Shown: positions 14,315-24,232 of the stretch, in pieces
Position numbering within the stretch: position 1 is the stretch's first letter
Layout: each line of letters starts with the position of its first letter
Assembly (NCBI GenBank): GCA_004026145.2
Contig: CP034991.1
Location: forward strand, 7,537,294 to 7,601,293
DNA: 64,000 bases
From: Takifugu bimaculatus
Taxonomy: Eukaryota > Chordata > Actinopteri > Tetraodontiformes > Tetraodontidae
Reading direction: 5' to 3'
Notes under the pieces: generated by a model
Told to the model about the DNA's origin: nothing
Seen by the model: the letters and a program-made list of their open reading frames with translations, nothing else
The model's database searches: none
Made by a program: the position numbers and the translations under genes

Positions 14315-15419
14315 AAAGCCTCTCTCTGGATTCAGCCCACTCTTGTGAGAAGAGGCAGACAGAAGGATGGGCCTCGCCTGAAAAGGAAGAATGGTTCAAA
14401 TTCCAAAGCTGACAGAAAAACAGGGACGTAGGAGAACCGATGTCTACTGTATCGGACCCCCCCCCCCCCACTCGCCATCTGTGCAGGAAAAACACGAAGG
14501 GATAAGAATGCCAGAAATGACTGATAGCCGGATTGTGGGTAAACTGCACGTTAAAGATAGCAAGTTGCCTTTTTTAGCCTCTGTGCAGCCAGTGTTTGAC
14601 TCTAAACACTTGGGGGTTACTGGACTACTCAGCTGTGCCTTCAGGCCTTCCGCTGGAGACAAAACCAAATCTGGAAGCAAAAAAGAGGATAAAAATAAGA
14701 CGTGGTTGGAGCCTGATGAGGCTATTTGGAAATGGCAGAAAAGGGGCGTTCGTGCTGATGTCGATCCGATCCAGAGCCGTTTTGGCTCCTTGGTATCGGA
14801 CCTTCCCCCAGTTGACCTATTACACAACAAAAAATCAAAAACTGCACACTGACATCTCACTGTCAGTCCAGAGTTTCGTTGCTTTTTAGTTTACTGTGAC
14901 ATAACCCAATACACTGGTGTGTTTGTGTGATAGCGCTGGCACAGAGAGATGTGTGTGGCTACAGAAACAGGGCTGACACATGCACAGCAGTGTGAAATCC
15001 CTTCATGCAAGTAGCTGCATATTCCAGTTACTCACTAACTCACTGTTTTCAGTACAATTCTTCCAATAAGAGCGACCTTTGCAATGCCTCTACATGAAAT
15101 GTGGCGTTTCTGTTCACCATTCTGACGCATTTCTGAAATCCAACACTCTAAAGTCTCCAACAAAAAGAAGACAAGTATTTGTTGTGCCCCTTTAGGACAA
15201 AAAGCGCACCTTTTTTGGTTTTTTATGCAGTCTTGTGATGACGTGCACACCAAGTTGTTGCTTCTTTTCTTTTCCGACACTGAAATCCAGCCTAATTTTC
15301 CTCCGCATTCACGGTAAAAACGTCGTGCAAATGTGTGTGAAACCAAACTGCGCGCTGATCGTTCAAGGCGCTGCATCAAATGTGAACCATTGTCATTGCT
15401 ATTATTACTGATCATTAGC
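10626..15419. other. Non-coding stretch, no gene recognised
   Basis: Contains a CA microsatellite at 14,246-14,307 and a poly-C run near 14,457-14,469. Open frames up to about 150 codons are present on both strands, but they cross simple repeats and show no domain or motif, so none is called. Confidence 0.45.
14246..14307. repeat. (CA)n microsatellite
   Basis: About 30 CA units. Confidence 0.95.
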
Positions 15420-15847
15420 GGCCACACAACAAGCCGTCTTGTCCCTCCACATGCGGTGTAAGCGCTCTCCTACCTTTGAAAGACATTCACTTCCGTGGAA
15501 TCGGCTCCGAACTCTCGCTGCTCCTGCCTTCACACCTCCCTCCGCTGCGCTGATCCTTCCTCTCCCGCTTTTCTCCCTTTATTCTAGTGGGCAGCGCTCC
15601 CCCGTCGCCTTCCTTCCCATTGAGCTGCGAACGCACAAACACATGCGATCATTCTCATCACCAGAACTCACTGACACATGCAGTCCCCCCCACCCCCCCT
15701 CCCTCCCGCCTGGACCTCCATAAAGGGTCCCGCTCCGCTTTCTAATGGACGGGCAACACTCCCAGTTGCAGCCGAGAGACGCCTGTAGGAATGCAATTAC
15801 AAGGGGATTGCTGCAGATCGCAAAGCCCCAGACAGGCTCTTGTGTGC

Positions 15848-15865
15848 CCCCCCCCCCCCCCCCCC
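15848..15865. repeat. Poly-C homopolymer
   Basis: A run of about 18 C residues; its length is a likely spot for sequencing error. Confidence 0.8.
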
Positions 15866-16246
15866 ATTGTCTGTCTGCGCTGTTGTCCGCTTGTGGTCCT
15901 GATGCGAGTTTTCTTCTTCTTCGTCTGCCCGCGTCTCTTTGTTCTTTCCGTCACACCTACGAGGAGGGCGCACATGGAGGAGGAGACACTCGCCTCGACT
16001 TTCTTTGGGTCTGTTTGCGCACAGCGGGGCTTCTCGCTCTTGTTTTTCCCAAAAATCCGATACTCACTTCGCATCTCACCAGCCCCCGGGGCTCCGCTCG
16101 CAGCACAAACCTGACCCATCAGGATGAAGATGTGCATTTGTTTCATTTATTCACCACACCAAGCATCATAAATAGTGCGCTCGCCCACCCCCTCTCTCAC
16201 CAGGTCAATCGTCAGAAGTTTCGTCCTCGCCGCGGAGCGCACGGAC

Positions 16247-16361
16247 GTCTTCCGTCTCTGTCCGTCTCTGTCCGTCTCTCCGTCTCTGCCCGTCTCTGTC
16301 CGTCTCTGTCCGTCTCTGTCCGTCTCTGTCCGTCTCTGTCCGTCTCTGTCCGTCTCTCCTT
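16247..16361. repeat. 10-bp CGTCTCTGTC minisatellite
   Basis: About eleven units of CGTCTCTGTC with minor variants (CGTCTCTCCG, CGTCTCTGCC) lie inside a CpG-rich region. Each unit has a CpG at the same position. Confidence 0.9.
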
Positions 16362-17654
16362 CCCTCCTGGTTGTCTCCACACAGCCGCTTGTCAGAGCCC
16401 ACTTATGTTTTTGCTCTGGACCAGCCTTCAGCCAACACGCCGGCGTCTATCGGGGAGCGCGGTGACGACAGCCCCCGTGTCGGTCACCTGTGGCCACGCC
16501 CACCCGTCCATTCATAAAGTGCACAGCGGACGGCGCGCACGGGCGGGTGGGGCTGGGTTGTGCGCGTTTGACGGATTTCTTCGCTTTAAATGCGTGCCGT
16601 CGAGTCATGTTATATCCATTTTTCATGATTAAAAAAAAAACCATGCCGTACGCGCGCGCACACACACATTCGATATGATGGATTTCATAATTTCAGATAC
16701 CATCCAAACTCTCGTGCTTGTGTCTTATTTTAGGATTTTATATGCACGATAGAGGTTCAAGAGCTCATCCTGGAAGCTGATTTATGCTGCTGCGCTCATG
16801 AGAAGCAAGTTGGCTTCATCAACTTTTAGTCAGTTGACCTTTTCACTCGACAGACAACCGACAGGTCGGTGTTTGGAGCTCCGGCCCAGGAAGAAGAAAC
16901 ACCCGAACCTTGATTGGTCCTTTTCTCCAGCGGTGACCGAGATCCAAGACTCGGTTCTTTATTGCCATAGTAACGCAGTTTGGTATTGATGTCGGTGTGC
17001 TGCCTCACCAAGGAACCACACACTGGGATAAAACCGGTCAAAGAATCACTCCCATAAATCAAACTCAGTTCATCGAAACTGACAAACAAAATACAGAGTA
17101 AAAATCTCCTAACAAAAGGGAATCTGTAAATTAAAACTCATCCGTCCCAGATGTGGAGATCAGCAGCAAGTCCAACATAAATCAGATGCAACTTTTCCAC
17201 AACCTGTCAGTTCATTACCAACATTCTTACATTTCCCACCGAATAAATTAGTTCCTCAACTACCCATCTGGGCGCTAACTAACTGTGACTATTAAATCAA
17301 TTACTGTATCTTGCTCAGCCGGTCGCAGGTTGTTTATATAATGCAGCACATTAACACGCACAGCTTAAAAAGAGCCTGTTTGGCTTCTACCTGGTGCGTG
17401 TGAGCAGGTTACCACCCTGCGCTGCTATGCCTCATTTATTTTGGGCCATTCGCACATTTGTTCAATCCTTTTAAAAAAAAAAAAAAAAAGACAGATTGAA
17501 AGAATGTAAACTGCTGATCTTGTTCCAACGAGGCTCCAACTAAACCACGTTTGCTGCCGAGACATCCCAGAAGTCATTAATCATCCTGTAATGAAAACAA
17601 GTCAGGGCAGTAGATCAGTATAAAGAAGCTATGTAAAGTGTTTTCTGTTCAATA

Positions 17655-17703
17655 GTGTGTGTGTGTGTGTGTGTGTGTTGTGTGTGTGTGTGTGTGTGTG
17701 TGT
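17655..17703. repeat. (TG)n microsatellite
   Basis: About 24 units with one interruption. Confidence 0.93.
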
Positions 17704-17928
17704 ATCCCTGTATTTTCTTCATTAAGTATCGAAAAGACTCATTCTACAAGCAAAGTGGGGGGATTCTTTCTTCCCCTTAAAAGGACTCTGGTAGAGATCT
17801 GGTTTTAAATTGGAGTTTGAAATTGGATTTAGGTTAGGGAGCTAGTTGGGATGGTCAGGGTCAGGTCAGGGGACTGGGTAATGTATTATACATACATGAA
17901 AGTCAATGTAATGATAGAAATGTGAGAA
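17704..17928 (+). repeat. Dispersed GT-associated repeat, copy 1 (diverged)
   Basis: Shares the order of motifs seen at 20,896-21,080 and 40,690-40,902: a CCTGTA start, an AGCAAAGTG-type block, then TTTAGGTTAGG-type G/T-rich blocks, ending at a long (TG)n tract. It is the most diverged of the four copies I noticed. Confidence 0.45.
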
Positions 17929-17940
17929 TGTGTGTGTGTG

Positions 17941-17994
<54 letters not shown>

Positions 17995-18012
17995 TGTGTG
18001 TGTGTGTGTGTG
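17929..18012. repeat. (TG)n microsatellite
   Basis: About 40 TG units with occasional C or A interruptions. Confidence 0.95.
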
Positions 18013-19644
18013 GCCTGTTACGGCTAACCTTTGCTCCTCCTTCCAGTATCAACATCTCGCTACTTCAGCACACACTCCCCCCTTGCAGACGCACAAACTG
18101 CACCGGCTCCTAGAACCTGCTGACGTGGACCAAACGTGCACCCGTCTGTGCGCGGCGGTCAGCCGCTCCACTTCTGTGCTCGATTCCAGGTGCACACAGG
18201 TTACTGTACCTTTCTTTTAAAGCGACTTTTACAGCATTTTCCCATTGTTCTATTGTCATCCAACGGGGACATAATGGGGCGTCGGCACGGTTCACCCCGC
18301 TCGCTGTCAGCGTGCTGATTCCAGGACAGTGAAAGGCCTGTGTCAGCTGAGTTTCAACAAACGCACACGCACGTGCAAACGTGTAAACAAACAATACAAC
18401 GCTAGGATGCCAACAGAAACGGGCGATCTTTGTTTCGCCCGGATCGATTTCACCCAGCAGCTCTGTGCCTCCGCTGTAGCGTGGCTACAATGGCCTTTGA
18501 CACGCGCCGGACGGCGGCAGCGGCGTTGTCTAACCTCGGCGCTCTGAGCGACCACAATGCTCCTCTCTTTGACCCGGACCCCAGATTCTTCTGCCTGATC
18601 TGTCAGACAAAGCAGGGTTGCAGAAGCACCAATTGAGCTTGAACAATCGCTCACAATGGAGGCACTGGCTTGGTGTTTCCAGATAACCGTCCCGTGGCGA
18701 TGCGGTGTGGCGGGAAGGCGGGTTCCGTCGCGTGCAGACGTGCCAGGAGAAGGATCGCAGCCGGGTCCTGGAGTGACCGGTTCCGGATGAGACACGGTGA
18801 GAATTTTCATGGTGGCTAAGACGATAGCGGCTAGCATGTTATTTCAACACGGGCAAAGATCAGAGACGGTGTTTATTGCGTAACTGCATCATGCATCCAT
18901 CTAAATGCGTCAACAGGTGCTGTCCAGACCCGGGTCAGGACCCACCCACTTATGGGCAGCTGGCCTGCTCATTTGACCCCCTCAAATAAAAAAAATCCTC
19001 CCTGGTGTCACTTCGGAGCTATGAATAGAGACGGGCGTATGCTCAGTAGTGTCAGCTGGGCATTGGCACAAGTGGCTCGTGTCAGCGTGGCCACGCCGCA
19101 GTTCTCCCCGTCAACGTCGCTGCACTGTCACCACACTCGTCTCCATGGAAACAGCGATGAGCATGAGTACGTCTGCCCTGAAATCCATCGCTGGCGCTCC
19201 GGGCTCGCATTTCCTTCCTCTTGGATGGGGAACAAGTAACTTTTGTAGTCTCGGTCAGCGTCCTTCTGCCCGGTTCAGCTGTGTAAAACCCAACATGTGC
19301 ACAAGAGCATTTGTTGTCAGTTCACGTGTCCTTTGTGTGTCTTTGTGCGTTTTTTCCCCAGCCTGGTGATTCAAGAGCCAAAGCAGAACCTTCCAATGTT
19401 CTTCCAAATGTGGACCATCGCATCTCGCTCGCCCTCGGACTCTCTCCCCTGGTCAAGGTTTCTGCCTCTCTCTTTAGTGCCCCCCCCCCCCGACACCATC
19501 GACGCAGGCATGTGGTGTGGGACTCACTGGCCTTAATGGAAGGTTGTGCGGGTCACTGCGTCTCTTCATGCAGGTCTCACAGCTTTGGATGAGCCAGTGT
19601 GCAGATTGCAGTGTTTGGACTTCTGCTCTATTTGCCACACAAAT

Positions 19645-19762
19645 GATGGATGGATGGATGGATGGATGGATGGATGGATGGATGGATGGATGGATGGATG
19701 GATGGATGGATGGATGGATGGATGGATGGATGGATGGATGGATGGATGGATGGATGGATGGA
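19645..19762. repeat. (GATG)n tetranucleotide repeat
   Basis: About 29 uninterrupted GATG units over 118 bp. The repeat is open in several frames on both strands (Met-Asp-Gly-Trp or Ser-Ile-His-Pro repeats), which explains the apparent ORFs here; none is a gene. Confidence 0.96.
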
Positions 19763-20895
19763 GCAGATTCCAGTGACGCTGCATCATCAGCTCTATTTAA
19801 GCCTAAAACCAGACATTTAATGACGCTAATCAGTTAGCGCATCAGTTAGCTTGTGCTGGTCGCCATCTCGACAACGTTACCAATCAGTGGCTGTTTGTGC
19901 TGAACCACCATGGGGGAAAGCAGCACACACTTAAAGCACCTTCCAAACACTTCTTTAATCTGCTTTGATCTTTCCTTTCTCTCTTTCATGTAAAACATCA
20001 TCACCTCGCTCTCTGCGTGCTGTGGATGCAGATGCTGTCGTCCTTCAGAGTTTACAGGGGTGAGTGAAGTGGACTAATCCAGAAAGTTTATGTCGCAGAC
20101 TCATACTTAAGAGGAGCTATCAGCCAAGATGGGCTTAGAGGTAGGATCAGGACACAAGAGGTGTCCTGAAAACATTCAGGCGCGAAAGGATTGACGGGAA
20201 TGTTTATGCAATTTGAACCTGGACGGTGCCCTGAAGACACCGATTCATCTCTTTCACATTAACCCTATTAGCAGCCTCGCTAACGGAGCACAGCGACATG
20301 GGTTGCCAGGATATCACTGTTGTTATTGCTGCGGCTCTATTTTGAGACTCGGCGAGTCCTTGCCCACACCGGGGGGGAGGTGAGAGGGGTGCTTGTGCAG
20401 GTGAAAACAAAGGTTTTGGGGACTGATCATGGGAACGAGGACTTGAATTTAGCCTTGAAAAGCAAAAATTGGACCTCATTAAGAGGGAGGCATTCTGTTG
20501 TCCCGGTCAGTGAGTCTGTTGTGAATCGCAGCTGGTAAAGTGCCACCAAAAGTAGCGTTAGCTTTAACGTGGGTGCACAAACACTCGCGTTTGCTCTGCC
20601 TGGATGATTCCAACCTGAGACCGCTCTTTCTTCCTTCAGCGGACGGTCTGGAAAATGCACCCATCATCATTTGTAAGGTTCCATCTGCTCTGTGCAAACA
20701 AATCAGCACAAACACACACACACATTCCAACGTCAGCACATCGTCAGACAGCCCAAACAATATCCCGCGCTAGGCAACCTTACCATCCCAGTGCCGACGA
20801 GAGCATCTAATCGTGTTGATTTTATTCTAATCTAATTCACTTCAATCCTGGTGCCTCACTGCGCCAGCTGTAAGACTTTCCGGTGGTGGCCACGC

Positions 20896-21077
20896 GTGTT
20901 TGTGTGTTCCTGTACATGCTGCATAACAAGGACCAGAACATGCATTTCAGTAGCAAAGTGAGGACATTTTGTCTGGTCATCACAACTATAAAAGGCTGTG
21001 TGGGGTCAAGATTTGGTTTTAAGGTTGAGGTTTGGGGCCTGGGGAATGTCCTCACAAAGATAGGGTTAGTGTATAGG

Positions 21078-21079
<2 letters not shown>
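20896..21079 (+). repeat. Dispersed GT-associated repeat, copy 2
   Basis: Begins CCTGTACATGCTGCATAA and contains AGCAAAGTGAGGACATTTTG, GGTTTTAAGGTTGAGG and GGGTTAGTG blocks before running into a (TG)n tract. The block order matches copies at 40,690 (plus) and 53,640-53,870 (minus). I recall similar microsatellite-terminated repeats in other teleosts. Confidence 0.6.

Positions 21080-21143
<64 letters not shown>
21080..21143. repeat. (TG)n microsatellite
   Basis: About 32 uninterrupted TG units at the 3' end of the dispersed repeat. Confidence 0.95.
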
Positions 21144-21144
<1 letters not shown>

Positions 21145-24017
21145 AGGCGGTCAGAGTGGAGCTCAGTATACAGTTGCTGCTCTGCACCAGAGTACACCGA
21201 AATGCTCGGTGTCCGCTTATGTCACTTCCTGGTTTTCCTAAATGAGGAAAAAGACCAGATGACCCCTGAATTCCGCCGCCCTTCCTCGTGTCTTTGTTTC
21301 TTCCTCCTCCTGAGCGTGAGTGACAGCACCGTTGCCACCTCCGAGTGGTGTCTGACGTCTTCGTTACGGCGCCGAGTCTGCGCCGCCTGCAGCCCCTGTC
21401 TGAGCGCGCTGGTAAACAGGAAGTACTCTCACCCCCCACGAGGATGTAGTCAAAGGAAAACGCACAGCGCCACTTGAGCTGTGAAAGATTTGGCACTTCC
21501 TCCTTTGTTCTGTTGGCATCTTGGATGGTGATCGCCAAGCAACTGCACATTTATTTACCAAGGTCCATGCGTGACGTTGACTGAGCACTAGCTGAGAACG
21601 GCCGTGCGTATTAACGCGTAGCAGCTGAGCATATTTTGTGTATGAGTCCACGTAAGATGAGCCACCTAACTTTAGAACAATACTTTCTTTTCATGTATTC
21701 ATTTGAGTGTAAATAATTGGCCCGTTTGGCCTGTCTGGAGTTTTCATTCTAAGAGAGCTCCAGTGAGTCAGAGAGCTTTTACCAGACCAGAGAGCCACAT
21801 GTTTAGAAACTAACATGAGACTTGTGGGGGGTTTCTTTACATTTCATATGCTAGCCGTGCACTTTTGCCCATGATAAGTGCACACATCTGTCATTCAGCT
21901 GTCTCAGGCTCCCAGGTCTAAAACAGCGCGTTTAAAACGGAGGATCTATTTATACAGCGAGTGTGTCGGAGCCAGTCTCCTGCGTGCTTCGTCATCGAGC
22001 TGGTCTGTCTGCTGCAGCAGGCTGGAGGGGTTTTAGGCTCTTCATCCCCCCCGGTGAGGCTTTATCCCGGCAGGCTTAGTGACACAGGCTGCCACGAGGT
22101 TGGATGGGCACAGGATAAATTGCTGTTTCTTCACCAGGAGCGCACAAACAAAGAGCCAAAGGATGTGTGCGCCGCGGTGCTCATATTCAGAGCACATTTT
22201 CTAACACGGGACAGGAAGTGATGGAGGACCTGTTATTGGTCTTGGCTGAAAAATTCAATTACGCCCTGACCAAAGATGTTCTCACTTAAAAGCATGTGAC
22301 ATTTTGACCGGAGGGCTGAGGCACCATTATCAGCGTCTGCTCTTCTTCCTGCAGTGAGCACTATTGTTTTAAATAATCTGCCTTTTCCCGCCCCTTTTAA
22401 AGTCTTAAAGTGCCTCGACTGGGAGCAAGAGGAGCGATATTCAGCTTTGAATGCGCCTGCATGCCTTTTTTAAATTGGGCTTTGGGAGCTCAGCCCCACA
22501 GATGAGCCGTTTGAGTCTTCATATCTGATATAGGAAACTGCAGTGACACACACACACACGCACACACACACACACGCACGCACACTGAAGATGCACCCGA
22601 TTTCTTTTTTTGGAGGGGAAGTGATTTTTTTCAGAACCCAAAATTACCAAGACAACAGACTTCCAAAAAGGTGAGTGTGGGGAAACTTGCTTCTGTTTTC
22701 AGATGCTGAGACTTCACATCTTCACAGTCAGACACATTCACCGTTAGCATTAGCATATTAGCATATTTAATGTGTCTTCTTGTCTTGTCTTCTTGCAGCC
22801 TGCAATAGCTTTACGTTGCAATGTGGTAGTTAGCGTTAACTTAACTGTGGGGTTAACACTGTGTCAAAGGTATGAGTGAGACATGCCATTACCTTGACTA
22901 CACTGAATCACTTAAGGCTTCTCTTTGCTTGTCAGTTGACTCTTTTTCCCACAGAATGGATCTTAAGTGTTAGTTTTTATGGACCAAACAGCAAAGGTGC
23001 TTAAACTGCTCCCTTGTTGTGTACGTGTGAAGTCGTTCCTTCCGTGAGCCTTTTAGAGGGTGGGTGTAGGGATGAGCCCTTTCCTCAGCCGTGTGTCCCT
23101 CATCGGTCTTACGCTGATCTGATGTGTTGCTTGTGCGCGACCTCTCCCTCCCTGTTCCAGTCGGTTATGTAACCTCCCTGTCCCTGTCATTGTGGACCAC
23201 ATATTGACAGCTAAGTCCTCTACTGACCGTCCTGAGCCAATGAGGTGAGCCATCTGCCCCGCGGCATGATGGGTAGCATCCTACTGCCATGCATCGACTC
23301 CCCAAAGACCACGAGAGCCTGTCATCATTGTGCACGTACAGCGCATCGGCATTAGCACTCGGCTGGTACCTACCCAATTTAAGTTACGTAACAGGTCATG
23401 TGTGTGGGTTCAAACCTTCCGCGTCAGCTGATGTTGACTGCAAACCAGGGAAGACCACAACCCTGGGATTAAATACTGGCTTAGCCTTAAAATGACAAGC
23501 AGCACACAATTCCTCAGTGACCTGATTCTTCTTATCCTGTCACGATAAGGCGGATTGGACGATACCTGTGTGGGGGGGCAACAAAACCAAACACAGTTTG
23601 ATTAGTTAAGGACAGATTACGCAACAGATTCTGGAAGAAAGCTCGATGTTTTCTCTTTTGGCTCAGTGATCTTAAAGAAAAACGATGTAAACAAATATGA
23701 ATGGCCTTTTATCAGTGGATCAAAAGAAGAGGATGTCAGGGAGCAGCAGGTAAACATCACACACCGCAAAGGCACATTACAACATTATTGTTCGAAAGTT
23801 ACCAAAAATACATGAAAGTGCAGAGAAATCCTGTTGCAGGTACGGAAAACGCTGACATTTATTGCCCCAGACATGCAAGACAGCTCCTGTCACTCGTTGG
23901 TGCCCCCTGCTGAGCACTGTCTGCATTACACGCTCTGAACAATGGCCGAGGTCGCCATCTGCTGGTAATCTTTGGAAGTGCAAGACAAATATATGACGAC
24001 TTTCTTCATAAAAATAT

Positions 24018-24023
24018 TTTATT
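24018..24023 (-). terminator. wdr54 polyadenylation signal AATAAA
   Basis: AATAAA on the minus strand about 210 bases past the wdr54 stop codon. Confidence 0.75.
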
Positions 24024-24232
24024 GGGTTTAAGTTTGCGGAAATAATAAGAGAATACATAATGGGCAAAAATAAAGTAACATTTCCATGTATAATAAATCT
24101 TCGGGCTAATTTAAACGCATTATTTTTGAAAATTTTAACTCAACCATGAGACTAGCTCCCTCTTTGGGTCACCACTTCCTAGTAAAACTATTAAATGTAC
24201 ATTCATCATCTCCACCTCGCTGAGCTGATAAT

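Larger units (their letters stand above)
15420..16570. promoter_or_regulatory. CpG-rich segment with TATA-like motif, candidate promoter
   Basis: Composition is GC- and CpG-rich for over 1 kb. A CATAAAG TATA-like motif sits near 15,718-15,726, about 20 bases before an ATG at 15,745 that opens a 295-codon frame. That frame runs through a poly-C tract and the 10-bp minisatellite, giving low-complexity sequence with no recognisable domain, so it is not called as a gene. Confidence 0.3.
16571..19640. other. Non-coding stretch with microsatellites and one dispersed repeat
   Basis: No exon recognised. Two TG microsatellites bracket a copy of the GT-associated dispersed repeat described separately. 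The part from about 18,080 to 18,760 is CpG-enriched. Confidence 0.4.
19763..24017. other. Non-coding stretch downstream of wdr54
   Basis: No exon recognised. Contains a copy of the GT-associated dispersed repeat with its microsatellite, a (CA)n tract with CACG interruptions at about 22,547-22,585, a triple ATTAGCAT motif at 22,744-22,768, and two CTCF-like motifs near 23,900 and 23,955. Confidence 0.45.

Noticed and set aside
14391..14860. 138-153-codon frames on both strands
   Set aside because: Overlap a poly-C run, no domain, and no splice-compatible neighbours.
15745..16632. 295-codon open frame, the longest on the left side
   Set aside because: Runs through a poly-C tract and the 10-bp minisatellite; no recognisable domain, and the poly-C length makes the frame unreliable.
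19517..19837. Open frames with Met-Asp-Gly-Trp or His-Pro-Ser-Ile repeats
   Set aside because: Translations of the GATG tetranucleotide repeat.
23396..23430. GGGTTCAAACC resembling a tRNA B-box
   Set aside because: No matching A-box at the right distance and no cloverleaf could be folded, so no tRNA or SINE was called.
1..24000. Rhotekin (rtkn) exons expected from human synteny next to WDR54
   Set aside because: No segment matching remembered rhotekin N-terminal or PH-domain sequence was found; left as a hypothesis only.
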